64,000 nucleotides of DNA. Source: Ryuthela nishihirai. Taxonomy: Eukaryota; Arthropoda; Arachnida; Araneae; Heptathelidae. The DNA lies in the NCBI GenBank assembly GCA_038380435.1, contig JAWZYU010000004.1:20124001-20188000 (forward strand), read 5' to 3'. Below, piece by piece: positions 9,868-20,940 of the stretch. The translations under genes were made by a program, and so were the position numbers. How positions within the stretch are numbered: position 1 is the first letter of the stretch; each line of letters starts with the position of its first letter. Under the pieces are notes generated by a model. It had not been told where the DNA came from and searched no databases. It saw only the letters and a list, made by a program, of their open reading frames with translations.

Positions 9868-9912
9868 CTAAAAAGGAAATTATAAGAGGTTTAATACATA
9901 AAATTAATAAGA

Positions 9913-10480
9913 ACACTAAATAATTCATTTTTAACACTCTACATGATAAATGATATGACGTTTTGTAACAAAGTGAATGATTGAAATAATGAGAAATCGT
10001 TAAAGATCAAAAAACACTTCGGCATCTGCTGGGTAAGAATTTGGGATTCCTTGCCAACATAGTAGACATTGTAACCAGGTAAGATAAATCAACAGTCTTT
10101 CTCATCTCTTTAAGTAGGGTTTAATGTCATTACTTGATTATATTAGATATGTTTAAGTGTTGTAGGCTTCTTGTCGATATTAAATAAAGTTATGTGCTAC
10201 AGATTACAAGCTATATGTTTCTTGATGAGGTTAGATAAAGTTATTATATTATAGGTAGATCTTTATGCAGATGACAAAAGTTCTATTCGCATCCGCAAAG
10301 CAACATCCGCATATATTGGTTACTTAATATTGAGGTCAGGTCACGATGAGCAAGTGACTTAATCGAGAAGGGAAAAAATAAAAGTGAGGAGGGAGGCAAC
10401 GATTGAAGTTCCATTCTATAACGCTTTTCCTTATGTTTTAGAGATTTTTAACCATTTCTTGAATATTAAATGAAAATCAT
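9913..10480. other. AT-rich DNA with a short ATCCGC-type repeat
   Basis: No gene is visible. Around 10250-10330, the sequence TAGGTAGATCTTTATGCAGA and clustered GCATCCGCA words resemble 14275-14350, so both are probably remnants of one dispersed repeat. How far copy-1/copy-2 homology continues past 9912 cannot be judged because the window ends at 64000. Confidence 0.4.
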
Positions 10481-11672
10481 ACACTGATATGCCAGTTTAT
10501 TATGTTCACCACCCCTTGTCACGTAAATGCGTCACGTGACCACGACGTGCGGTATAAATCAGGCAGATCAGCTCTTCGAGCATCATTTAGAGATGGACTG
10601 AGCATCAGATTTTTCAAAACGATTCAATCTTTGAAAGTGGCATGATATTTGGTGCTAGGTATGCCGGATCTAGCTTCTCCCAAACTTGCCATCCTACTTG
10701 GCCTATCACGCACAACCGCTTCAAGGATTTACCAAGAATGGTACAAAAAAGCAAAAAACTGCCAGTGATCGACGTTTTTGTACATGAAAACAGCTTATGG
10801 ATCAGTGGGGTCAAAGTAGATTGACGAGATTCCTGTAACCTAACAGACTGGCCAGAATCAGGCAAATCATAGCAGAGTTAAACATTGGTGTGCGGAACGT
10901 CGTCTGGGAATGGAACAAGTATCAAGCCTTGTTGCGAATGGCATACAACAGGCACTCAACGTCGAGGGCGATGTTGTCAGCGAAGAACGCGAACTCGCGT
11001 CTCTAGTGGACCCAGGAGCATCAACAATGGACTGTTGAGGACTGGAAAAGAGTTGCTTAGTATGACGAATCAAGTTCCTATTGCATCATGCTGATGGAAG
11101 AATCAGAATTTGGTGCAGGTAACATGAGGCCATTGAGCCATCTTGTCTGATGTCAAAAGTACAGGCCATTGGTCTCGTCGTGATGGTGTGAGGAATGGTT
11201 TCCTGGCACACATTAGGCCCCATGATACTCATCGAAAGACATCTGAACGCCACGGCATATTTGAACCTTTTTATTGACCAAGTTCATCCCTTCATGACTA
11301 CAGTTTATCCTTACTCGGACGGTCATTTTCAGCATGATAATGCACCTGCTCACAAGGCACATATTGTCACTGAATGGTTGCAGGAACGTGCAGGCGAGGT
11401 TTGTTGGCTTCATTGGCCTTCACAATCTTCAGTTCACAGCGAGACTGTAATTCTATCATATTTGTAGTCTACCAGTTACTACCAGTTTTGTGCCACACCA
11501 TGTTTTATGCATGGAACAACATTCCTGCACAGTTCATCCAACAACTTATAAATTCCATGCCCCGACGAATTCGGGCTGTTCTGAAGGCCAAAGGATGCAC
11601 AACATGCTACTAGACAGGTTTAACCAATAAATTGCCATCTGTATATGTTTTTTTTAATTTGGCATCCGTGTA
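10481..11672 (+). mobile_element. Tc1/mariner-like transposon, decayed
   Basis: The ends ACACTGATATGCCAGTTTAT and, inverted, ACACGGATGCCAAATTAAAA form imperfect terminal repeats next to TA-containing flanks. The interior of about 1.2 kb encodes pieces of a Tc1-type transposase. No other element interrupts it. Confidence 0.75.
10620..11612 (+). pseudogene. Tc1-like transposase remnant
   Basis: Several frames are needed. Near 11022 the sequence reads QQWTVEDWKRV followed by YDES, the equivalent of the WSDES block that carries the first catalytic Asp (the Trp position is changed). At 11195-11467 an open frame contains GHFQHDNAPAHKA, the block with the second catalytic Asp, then WLQERAGEV and HWPSQS, corresponding to the WP.SPDLNP region, where the match ends. 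Stops and frameshifts rule out function. Confidence 0.75.
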
Positions 11673-11838
11673 TAAGTTGATCAATCTATATTAACCAATG
11701 TACGTGTTTAATAATTTTCCCTCCATTACTCCTAATAGTATTCTGAAAAGTGAGTGATGAACTCCTTGACGCCACCCCTAGATACTGCACTGACTGATGT
11801 TGATTATGTTATTTGGTATTAATTTCATATGAAACATA

Positions 11839-11990
11839 CACCTCGCTGACTTACAACAGACGATGAATAAATTTTGCAGATGGTGCATATGGATCAATAG
11901 TTATAAACATATCATTTTGTGTGCACAACCTGTTCGATATACCCCCGAGGATTGACAGGTTTTCAGAAGGGTATATCGTTACCCTTTTCG
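11839..11990 (+). mobile_element. Terminal-repeat remnant of the long-TIR mariner-like family
   Basis: From ACCTCGCTGACTTACAACAG through GACGATGAATAAATTTTGCA to CGAGGATTGACAGGTTTTCA it matches the terminal repeats of the element at 21560-22432. Only one end is present, so it is a fragment. Confidence 0.65.
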
Positions 11991-12074
11991 GGGCCATATT
12001 TCGAGTCCCAAACACTGTATGAAGATGTGCCAGTTCAGAGGATTTATACTAGAAGCGTAACTATATAAATCCCT

Positions 12075-12235
12075 TCTGATGATGCATAGAACAGGTCGGT
12101 CCTAACAGCTGGAGTCCGACAACACCTTCTCGTAGTGCAGAACATTAGTACTTTTCAAATGATATATTCTATTCTGGAAGGGAATGGAAGGGGAAAGCTT
12201 CAAGATCAATATAGCCTAATCATCTGGTTTGAACT
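12075..12235 (+). mobile_element. LINE-B 5' end fragment
   Basis: GATGATGCATAGAAC, GTCCTAACA and GCAGAACATTAGTACTTTTC match the 5' part of LINE-B at about 50166-50290 in order. No coding part follows. Confidence 0.6.
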
Positions 12236-12490
12236 AACAGTGCATGGCACACTGCTGTGGACCATATTGGCGAGCTGTCTTTCTGCAACAGTTCTGGAGA
12301 TTATTAATGGTGGAATTTCGATGTACGCCACTGCTGGAAGACTCTTTGGACTGTATGTTTCGATGCCTGCAAAGGCAGCACTATGCCCTTTGGCTCGGCC
12401 AAATGCAATCACACATTTTTGCCACTCATTCACATCTTTGGCGCCACCCATTTTCACGGAGCGACTAACACACACGTGGCACACAACCAC
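12206..12490 (-). pseudogene. Tc1-like transposase N-terminal fragment
   Basis: The minus-strand frame reads KMGGAKDVNEWQKCVIAFGR and then GHSAAFAGIETYSPKSL. This resembles the helix-turn-helix N terminus of Tc1-type transposases (acidic start, W/FQ..I...R..GHS..). The end differs, and no catalytic region follows. The call rests on pattern only. Confidence 0.45.
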
Positions 12491-12591
12491 TTCTTGTCAC
12501 TGTATGAACCCCGTAGAGCACGGCACAGTTATTTGTAGGATAGGTTTTTTATTGGTGCGCCCTCTATTGCTCTCGAACGGACGTAACCCTC

Positions 12592-13110
12592 TTACGGCGT
12601 GAGATGACTAAAATTTTGTTCGGTGAGCTTATGATTACCTTTTATAACAGATTTAGTGCATATTTTGAAAATATCTACTATGATCTTATAATGATTATTA
12701 TTATAAATATCATTTTCCAAGGCCAACAAGGTTGTTTTGCAATCTGTTAACACCTCATTTTCATTAAGTAAATTTATTTCAACCCATGTAATTGCCTTGT
12801 GCATGGCAAACAATTCAGCCTAAAAATAGTAGCATCTGCTGAAAATTTAAATTGTTCAAAATCATTTTTGACTGGTATGTCAAAAGCAGCTGTAGCAATA
12901 CTTTCATTGGGGAAGTAAGACCCATCAGAAAATATCTGTAAATAATCGTCATATTCATTATCAATGAAGGATTCAGTTAAAATCTTTAAGACCTTTTTTA
13001 ATTCATATCACTTTTTTATTATATTAGGAATACTTGCTTTAATACTTGGACACTGCAAAGTCCAAATAGGATCTTTTGTAAATCACCTTTATTTTTAACT
13101 TCCAAAATTT
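12592..13110 (-). pseudogene. RNase H domain remnant of a non-LTR retrotransposon
   Basis: Minus-strand translation gives IFSDGSYFPNESIATAAF (first RNase H Asp block). After a one-base frameshift it gives AELFAMHKAI (the Glu block, A-E-x-x-A-x-x-x-A), then VLTDCKTTLLAL (the second Asp block, TDC.....AL). The order and spacing fit the RNase H domain that follows RT in jockey/I-type LINEs. A clear RT is not readable upstream at 13110-13330. Confidence 0.7.
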
Positions 13111-13421
13111 GAGAAAAATATGTGTTTCTTTAACATATTAAGAGCAGAAAATTCGTAATTCTTTTCTATAACATTTCGCATTAAAAAGGAACTTTTTGTT
13201 TTAATCCTTAATGAGCAAAAAATTTGTTCTAATTTCAAAAATTGGCAGATATGTTTCTGCCAAAAGAGAAAGGTTTCGGGTACCTCTCAGTAAGACCAAA
13301 GAAAGTCTAATAAACTCATTTTACAAGATATTTAGCTTGTTAAATTTATAGTCTGGTAACATTAATCTTTTATCCGTTATCCGTGTTCATAGTAATCTTT
13401 TATCCACTATCCACTTTAATA

Positions 13422-13755
13422 CAGTGGACCTTCGTTATAGCGCTGCTCGCTATACCGCGCACTCGGTTATAGCGCGGGCGATGTTCGCGATAAGTTCAAA
13501 CATGTTTATACAGGTCCGTGCGGCGTTAGTGAGTATCGCATTTTATTGTTACTGCGCATTGAGTAATTGTGTATGTATTGAGTTCCTGCATGTATTTTGA
13601 ATAGTGTTTAATTATTGTATGCATGATGAGTAAAAGAAAAGCTTACAGTGTGAAATTTATTGTGTCGCCATCGCGCCGCTCGGTATAACGCGGCTCACCT
13701 TATAACGCGGGTGTTGTTTCCCGCCCGACATGCGCGTTATATCGGGGGTCCACTG
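13422..13755 (+). mobile_element. pogo/Tigger-like element, internally deleted
   Basis: The ends CAGTGGACCTTCGTTATAGC and, inverted, CAGTGGACCCCCGATATAAC are Tigger-type terminal repeats, flanked by TA at 13420-13421 and 13756-13757. Subterminal CGCTATACCGCG/GTTATAGCGCG words repeat inside. The 334 bp keep only the start of a transposase reading frame. Confidence 0.85.
13623..13688 (+). pseudogene. Start of a pogo/Tigger transposase reading frame
   Basis: ATGATG opens MMSKRKAYSVKFIV, the beginning typical of Tigger/jerky-type transposases (MSKRK.Y....K, the start of the CENP-B-like DNA-binding domain). The frame then runs into the right terminal repeat and stops after 21 residues. It is the leftover of an internal deletion. 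Confidence 0.7.
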
Positions 13756-13847
13756 TATTTATTTTTATCCGTTATCCTGTTCATATTAATCTTTTATCCG
13801 TTTTCCATTTTAACAATAATTTTTTATCTGTTACCTGCCTTAATATT

Positions 13848-14114
13848 AGTAGGGGGCACCGATGGGCTTGGAAAGGCCGCCGTCCGTCAGATAGGACGTT
13901 AAGCCATGGCTCCGTCTGTGGTAGAGCCATACTCTATGCACCTTGAAGAACATGCTGGATGTCCTTGAGGGAAGGCTACCATCTGTCTCTTAACAGCTGT
14001 CCAGTGGGTCCCCTTTCCCCAACCTCCCTTGAGCATCGGGGCCCTTATCATTTGGCCATTTAGCAATTGTGTGCAAAAAAACTGATGCTCAGATGCGAAA
14101 CAACCCAACCCAAG
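13848..14114 (+). mobile_element. SINE-A, 5'-truncated
   Basis: It starts inside the family (AGTAGGGGGCACCGATGGGC) and runs to the CAACCCAACC tail, so the tRNA head is missing. The target duplication CCTTAATATT lies at 13838-13847 and 14115-14124. 5' truncation with a target duplication is the product expected of LINE-type priming. Confidence 0.9.
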
Positions 14115-14274
14115 CCTTAATATTGATTTTTATTCGTTATCAGAGTTTCCATTAATCTTTATCCGCGGAGTGCTTTTAAATCGTATATCCTTATACGTAC
14201 AAAGATCGATTTATAGATTTTGTTGATAATGTTTCATATATAGGTACTTTGATGATGCTAGAGAAGATTATGAA

Positions 14275-14656
14275 ATATAGGTAGAGCCCTGCGCGGATAG
14301 CAAATGTCGTATCCGCATCCTCAAAACTTTATCAGCATCCGTATTTTGGCTACTTAGCAAGAGATTTTTTTGCAATTTCCTCGAGGTTTTGCAAAGGATT
14401 TAGGTATGATTAATGTTTGTGAATAAAAGAAATCGGTCTAATGGTTGATTAATGACTAATAATTAACTGAAAGAAATATACTCTGATAAAAAAGTTTATA
14501 GTTCGAAAAATATGCCTTGCTGAATATTAAACAGATATTTGCTTAAATGTAATGTGGTAAAGTTTTCTTAGATGATTTTGCTCTTTTTAATCATTTATAG
14601 ACGATAATGGGAAGACATTTCTTTCCCAGTAACTCCCATTTACACATGTCTCTGAA
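14275..14656. other. AT-rich DNA with a dispersed-repeat fragment
   Basis: TAGGTAGAGCCCTGCGCGGA followed by GTATCCGCATCCTC and CAGCATCCGTATTTTGG resembles the fragment at 10250-10330. The rest shows nothing recognisable. Confidence 0.4.
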
Positions 14657-15040
14657 GGGGCGGGTGTGGCTAAGTCGGTAACGGGCCAGATTCGTAATCT
14701 GTAGTTCCCAGGTTCGAGTCCCCCTTAGGCCAGCGTTGAGATTTATCTTCGAAAAACTCCCTTCCCTGCCTTCGGTCAGTAGGAGATCCCGATGGGCTTG
14801 GAAAGTCACCGTCCGTGGGATGGAATGTTAATCCGTGGTTTCGTATGCGGGAGAGCAATACCCTATGCAGGTTAAAAAAAAGTTGAATGGCTTTGACGGG
14901 TGGCTACCATCTGTCTCCTAAGAGCTGTCCAATAGGATTCCCTCCCCCAACGTTCACTGAACCCTCCGCGTCGTTGTGACCTGGCAATTTAGCCCATTGT
15001 GCGCAAAAAACTGTTGCTCAGAGAGAAAACAATCCAATCC
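14657..15040 (+). mobile_element. SINE-A, full length but diverged
   Basis: It has the head GTGTGGCTAAGTCGGTAACG, anticodon region TTCGTAATCTG, B box GGTTCGAGTCC, and the core and tail through AAACAATCCAATCC. No clear target duplication remains. It is older than the 5770 copy judging by substitutions. Confidence 0.88.
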
Positions 15041-15365
15041 ATCACTATGCAAACTTCGTGATCACCACTACTGAAAATTTAACATATTTGTTTTTCCATT
15101 TTTCTACCTAACTTTTTTTATTATAATCCGTTTTGCCAACAAAAAGATCGTGTATTTCAATTGCCCTACAGTGGCCAAATGCAGCAGCTGTAGCTCAGGA
15201 CCTACGAGTATGGAGTGCAGAACTGCAGAGTCTGATTAATTAAAACCTTTTGGTATAGAACATGTTCCGAACTAGATATACACTACAGGAAATAAAAATT
15301 GCAACACTTGCAAGAAGTTATGCAAATGTGACGAAATTTAGGGAGGCGTTAGTATATGGAAATGC

Positions 15366-18000
15366 ATGGAAATGATCAAGTTTGAAGGACAATCGAAACG
15401 ATTGGACAGGCGTGAGCTGACGTCACAAGTGCGGAGTAGTCAAACACAGATAAAGACAACTAAAGCTCCCTGGTTCACAAAACGTTGTGGAAATTCTTCT
15501 AAACCGCTAAAGATGACCTTACGCAGTGTCGACAACCGTTCCAACAGTTAACAGACTTTGAGCGTGGAAGAATCATCGGCCTTAGAGAGACTGGTTTGTC
15601 GTATAGAGATGTGCCCAAACGTTTTGACTGCAATCCCAGCACCATAGTACACATATGATATAAGAAGGATCCAGCACCCGCCGACAAAGATCAGGAAGAC
15701 GTCATATGACCACGGAGCGACAGGACCGCTATTTACGACGCATGGCATTGCGTAACATATTCGCTACTACAATGAAACTGGAAAGAGATTGGGAACAGGT
15801 AACAAACACATCGAATACCTACCAGGCGGACGGTAAACCACAAGCTTTCACAATTTTCATTGCGAGCCTATCGGCCGGCACTGCGTTTGCCCCCACATTT
15901 GCCCACATGCAAACACGTCTTCAGTGGTGTCGCCTCAGACAGAACTGGAACGAATAAGGGTGGAATACCGTGGTGTTTAGTGACGAATCTCGTTTTTGTC
16001 TTGGTCAGCACGACGTTAGATAGCATGTTTCCCGTCATCCAGGGGAAAGGAACGCCACCCAGTGCGTGCGACATCGTCACATAGCTCCAGTACGTGGTGT
16101 GGGGTGTCATCATAAGGGGATCTCAAACTGCCCATCAGTGTTGAAAAACGTTATTGTAACGTAACGAAATGATTTTTGAATAATGTTATAAGAACTTTAA
16201 CAGAATTTCAAAAAAATATAACGATAAAACGTAACAAATAACGAAAAAAATAAATCGTTATATCGTTAATTTCACTGTTTTTGTGTTGATATAGTTCACA
16301 TTGTTTCCTTTATAAGACATACTTAGAAACCTGTATGAAAGAGATGTACAATTTATTTTTATGATCAACGAACAAAGTCCTTCAGTGACCTTGCTCAATG
16401 ACATATTCCAAAAGAATTTGAGAAGCATTTGTCTTAGGATCGTAATTGGCGCTCAGAGAAAGGGATTTGAGATAGCCAGATAAGAGATGCGATGTGAAAT
16501 AAAGGGTTATCCTCTATTCAAGCAGAAGGAAAACGGAACAATTACAATAGGGCACAAATCCCAGGTGTATTACCTGTGATCGACTTAGATATTTGGAAAA
16601 GGAACTATGTAGTAAGAATAATTTGGGTGTAGAATAGAGAATTGGAGGAAGGAGTCATTAACTTATTCACAACAGTCGAAACTTTCGGTTTTGATCTTCC
16701 CATGAAACCTTCGATTTCGACAAAAGAAACGTTCTTCACTACTGGAAAAATCAAGACAAAGCATTGCAAAGAATTATTCTAGTAAATAGTATCTGCAACT
16801 AGGTATCTGCAGAGAGTTTTTTCTATGCTTAAATCGATTCTCACTAGCAAAAGAAATAATTTGGATTGAAAATAATTAGAAGATATTTTTCTTAAAATAA
16901 TTAATAAAATAGTAGAATAATAAAGTTATTCTAATTTTTATTCATTATTTTAAGTTGTAATTTTGAATATTAACATTTCAATGTTTTTGAATGAATTTCG
17001 TTCTTTTTTATATTTCGTCGACTATGTGATATGTTGCCAATATTTCTGAAGGGAATTTCACTTTTTTTTAAATTTTCTATATTCATTTTAGCAACTTGTT
17101 TTAAAAATAATCTGTGCACAAAAATCAATATAGTACTAAACATTATGATTGCACACTCATGCTCAGATTCCTTTATTAATAATGCTCCATTTTATTCTGA
17201 ACAATTCCTAGAAATTTAATGCAAATTTCTTCAGTCATGAACGTATCCATGAGGAGTCTCCTCCCCTCCCCCCGAAAATAAGGTCTCTTATGCGAAATAT
17301 TAAACTTGTCTTCCAGGTTTGAAATCCAAAACAGGTGTCTCTGTAAAATTTTTATGTTAGCCGCATATTTTATGCCCGACCCTAAAAGTAGATATGAAGA
17401 AAACAGCTATAAATGTTTTTCAATATAGAATATCATTTTAACCTTTCCTGACCGATGGAATATTTTAGTAATTAGAATCCCTGCTCAACTCTTATTCCCC
17501 GATACTAAATATTAAATACTAAATTCAGGACCTCCCGCGAAACAAAATCGTGATACGTGTCTTTCTTCTTCGGTAGTTCGTTCTTGCATACATTATTAGA
17601 ATACATAGGATTATGTCGTCCTATTATTCATAATTGTATCTCCTAATTGCAATTTTCCTTTCATTGTTATTTTTAAACTATGTTTTTTAAGAATCAATAG
17701 CAGAAAAAGTGCATTAGCCCGCATTAGTCTGCAATATCTACACGAGCAAAACGTTCAGGTACTACCATGGCCAGCACCACACTCGACGGAATTTTCACCT
17801 ATTGAACACGTCTGGGACATGATGGGACGACAGCTCCAACAACACCCAAGAGGTGTGCCAACCATTGTCGCTGAAATGGAACAGCGACTACGCGATATTT
17901 GGCATTCTATCCCTCAGTAGGGCATTATAGAGCTCTACGATAGTCTTCCCCGCCGTGTTCATGAATGCATTGTTGCCCGGGGGGTTCAACATCATACTAA
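15366..18000 (+). pseudogene. Tc1-like transposase, split and decayed
   Basis: Near 15545 the frame reads QQLTDFERGRIIGLRETGLS and then YRDVPKRF, the paired-type helix-turn-helix of Tc1 transposases. Near 15950 come fragments of the WNTVVFSDESRF block with the first Asp. After the insertion, 17725-17985 gives QYLHEQNVQVLPWPAPHSTE, then FSPIEHVWDMMGRQL, which contains the catalytic Glu region, and the C terminus SLPRRVHECIVARG. The part with the second Asp (DNARPH) is missing or destroyed. Confidence 0.85.
16137..17710 (+). mobile_element. AT-rich insertion in Tc1, probably a hAT-like remnant
   Basis: The left edge CAGTGTTGAAAAACGTTATT with many TAACG words resembles hAT termini. At about 16810-16865 a short frame reads RVFSMLKSILTSKRNNLD, close to the C-terminal dimerisation block of hAT transposases (ER.FS......T..R..L). 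I find no matching right terminus, so the right boundary is set only by where Tc1 homology resumes. Other parts are unidentified. Confidence 0.45.
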
Positions 18001-18167
18001 TTATACCACTTTATCGGGTAGGTAAAGTAGCAATTTTCCACATTTTTCTTGATAATGTAATCGGTCGCACATCTCAGTGTATGCTAGCAGCTGCCTGCGG
18101 TTCAATAAAATGGCATTAATCCTTCCAGGTGCTGCAGTTTTTTCCCCTGTAGTGTATATATAGGTGA

Positions 18168-19247
18168 TAGGTCGCAGACCTATTGATTTTAATAATTTAA
18201 ATTTTTTATTTCATTTCTATCCTGATGCAACCACTTAGTGTCTGACGGAGACGTCTTCGGAGGTTAATGGGTGCCAGATCTCGTTTGCGAATATCTTTCA
18301 GAGTTCGGTTTCATCTGTTTATGTTGATGATCGTCGAGGAAGAACTTAGCTCGTATGAAATGACAGGAAGTATCGCGTGAAACAATTTCGGCTTGCCCAA
18401 AAGCAGACATTGACCTTCGGGAGGAATGCAGAGGGCTTGCTGGCAACAAAACTCCGTTCCACTTGTGACATATGGAAGTGGGGCCGGGTTTTTGCCCGGG
18501 GCTTGCTTCTGATTGGCCCTTTTTGGGCGAGAGTTCCCGGGGTTGCCAGAAAGATATTGTCACGCTCGACCAGGAGAAACAATTCGGTGTGGGTTGATCA
18601 GGCTAACAGACCAGGGTTCGGTCTTTTTATCTATCTTTCTTTTGCTCTCTTCGCTATCCGACTTTAGTGAAATTCACTGGACTGATTTTTAGGCCATATT
18701 TCAGGGAGGGAAATTGTTAAATTAGACATCTCTTAATTAGTGAGATGGTAAACTTTTACTTAAATAATTCAGGCGAAATTTAAAGAAATTTGCTTTTCTT
18801 GGGAAAAACCACGATCAGAGAAATCTGGAGTGAGTGCTTCATGAAAATTTACGCCGATTGCACATTACAATAGCCTAGCAGAATACAGTTCTTGTTGCGG
18901 AGAAACTTCAAACATGGTATAGTTGTTTTAATTTAATTTAATTTAAAATTTTTGTTATTGTTCAAACAAAAATTGTGTCTTGGTCAATCACGTTAAATCT
19001 CTACTCGTCACAACTACAGTTAGAGAATACGGGACTGCGTATTGCTAGCTTGTAGATTGTTCCTGGTTCGAGTCTAAAATCTTCTTTCGGCAACTCTTTC
19101 AAAAATATTTGTTTGAAGGCATTAAATTTCGAAGTCAGATCATCAGGTTATTGACATGCAGTTCTAGATAAGATAATTATTTTAGTAAACGCGGAACATG
19201 TTAAGTTCATACTGCATGTCTCGAAGAGGAAAAAGTTGCGGGTGACA
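18168..19247 (+). mobile_element. Truncated LTR of the gypsy-1 family
   Basis: It is the inverted complement of gypsy-1 LTR sequence 33577 to about 34842 and ends in the LTR terminus GTTGCGGGTGACA at 19247. The other ~650 bases of the LTR are absent. A ~190-bp internal piece is also missing near 18950. No internal gypsy-1 sequence adjoins, so it is a broken LTR fragment with more substitutions than the two LTRs of gypsy-1. Confidence 0.88.
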
Positions 19248-20763
19248 TAGATAACCTCAGCAACCTTCTCTGAAGACATCAAATGCGAAATAATTGCAAT
19301 GAATTACAAATTACATATTTGATACTGAAAAGTTTCATTTATACATTTTTTTTTTGTTCGAGTCTCATTTCCTGAGAAAAGGGTATATCAAACAGTCTTC
19401 TGAACCAAATTTTTAATCATGCGAAAATATATTGCCGTTGGTAACATGAAGATCCAATTGGATTGGTCTCTTTGTATGCAATTATTGTGAAAAATAAGCA
19501 AAAACTCTTGTATCAAGAACATTTTGATTGAATTCAGGAGCTGTCCTTCGATTTCTCTCTAAAAATAAATATAAAGTGTTTTGAATTGAATGCTACATCG
19601 CAACAACGAGGAATGCCGATATTCTTTTCATTGCCTTGGCTTGTAAGGCCCGTGATTTCATACTTTGCCGCAAACTTCGAGGGCCGTGGTTGCACTCCTT
19701 GTTCTAATGCAGAGCTACCCAAGCATTTTTGGAAAATGGGCCAAACAGCAAAATGTTACGTTTACTTTGCACCGATAGTTAAGAGAAAAATAAAATGAGC
19801 AAAAAAAATTAACTGTGTTACATTTTACTTGTCATATATATATACACAATAAGAAAAACAAACTAAATATGAACACAAAATTTATCTTAACATCGGGATT
19901 CAATAGGCTTGTCGAAACAGTATATGTAGGATGGGACTGGATCCTACATAGAAATGAGCTGCTTGAACATTCGGCTCCAATGACGTTGTGGCTATACGAT
20001 GTTATTCAAATTTTCGCCTTTCATTTTATGAAAACACCATTTAATTTACTAGATCTGGACAAAAAATGTTTAGTCTCCAATTTTCTCGTGAACCGGATAA
20101 AATTGTTTAAAGGATTGGAATTTGTACACGCCGGCTCTAAAGGGTTTGGTCTTCATGAATTTGCACTCATTTTTCAGTAAAGGGGAATTCCAATTATTTT
20201 TTGCAACTAGCTGTGTTCTACGGATATGTAATAAGTATCATTTATTCCTATCTTAATGAAATCATTTTATGTCACTTTCGAGAATGCAAAACCTGTTATT
20301 TTATGTGGATAATATCTAACACCGATTTCATTTCATTTTATGGTCCATTGAATTGAAGTCAAGGCAATTCCACAAACAATAACATTTTCAGACGTGCTAT
20401 TGTTTCGGCTCTTTTTATTTGTTCAAGCATCGGATATAAATCGAAGAAAAATTCTCTCTGCCCTAAAGAGTATTAGGATTTTAAATTCTCATATTCCTAT
20501 CGAGAAGGAGGAGCAGTTATGTCTCGCGTTTTGCTGAATGGAGAAAATCCTTTAGGTGGATTTCCAAGTACGACGCGAATTAATCTTCATTTTCTTCGTC
20601 ATTCTTCTATATTTACCGTTTATAGTGAGAGGGTCGATCACATTTCCCATAGTAAAAATGATATTTCTGCTTATATTCCTCTGATGTTCTTGTGAAAATT
20701 TCATCTGAAATTATATTTATAGTTCTTTGGAATTTCCCTGAGGATAAATTAATTTCTTATAAT
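19248..20763. other. AT-rich DNA without recognised feature
   Basis: I see no gene, SINE or terminal repeats. The open frame at 19815-20180 has no domain or codon pattern I can support. Confidence 0.4.
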
Positions 20764-20940
20764 CTATACCTTACCTGGTGTAGTGGTTAGCGTACCTGAC
20801 TACTAAGACCAGCTGGGCATGTCCTTATGTAAGTGTTTGCATGTTGTATGAGAAACCAGGACAAGACTAATGTGACTTCTAGGTTATCTCCGTCCTTTGT
20901 GTAGGGAAGTACCTACTTCTTCCAGCTCACAGAAAAAATT
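20764..20940 (+). mobile_element. SINE-D, uninterrupted copy
   Basis: The head ACCTGGTGTAGTGGTTAGCG, then CTGACTACTAAGACCAGC, GAAACCAGGACAAGAC and TCTAGGTTATCTCCGTCCTT follow the same order as 1668-2205. It shows the family length to be about 175 bp. There is no clear target duplication. Confidence 0.6.

Larger units (their letters stand above)
224..9912 (+). repeat. Large direct duplication, copy 1
   Basis: This segment aligns in the same orientation with 55327-64000. The match begins around the shared ATAACA(C/T)AAGAGATGTT(G/A)GAGAC at about 240 and 55345. It still holds at 9850-9912, opposite the last bases of the window. Single-base differences are spread throughout. Copy 1 alone has a SINE at 5770-6152, a MITE at 4566-4987 and a ~830-bp deletion in LINE-B near 6768. 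Copy 2 alone lacks roughly 1701-2812 and has an 81-bp tandem duplication. It may be a segmental duplication or two haplotypes placed in one contig. A run of 13 or more C at about 779-791 is a simple repeat. Confidence 0.93.
13335..14175 (+). repeat. Minisatellite of about 30 bp, interrupted by two elements
   Basis: Units such as TAATCTTTTATCCGTTATCC, with variants ending TTCATA or TTTTAA, recur at 13360-13420, 13760-13845 and 14125-14165. A pogo derivative (13422-13755) and a SINE-A (13848-14114) sit inside the array. Without them it is one continuous array of roughly 200 bp. Confidence 0.7.
15281..18154 (+). mobile_element. Tc1-like transposon, interrupted
   Basis: The terminal repeats CACTACAGGAAATAAAAATT and, inverted, CACTACAGGGGAAAAAACTG are flanked by TA on both sides. 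Transposase pieces lie at 15366-16125 and 17715-18000. About 1.57 kb of unrelated AT-rich sequence lies between them, and about 150 bp of the transposase is absent at the junction. Confidence 0.85.

Noticed and set aside
9499..9885. Plus-strand open frame opposite the peptide exon
   Set aside because: The minus-strand frame has the splice acceptor, leader and dibasic sites; the plus frame is its shadow.
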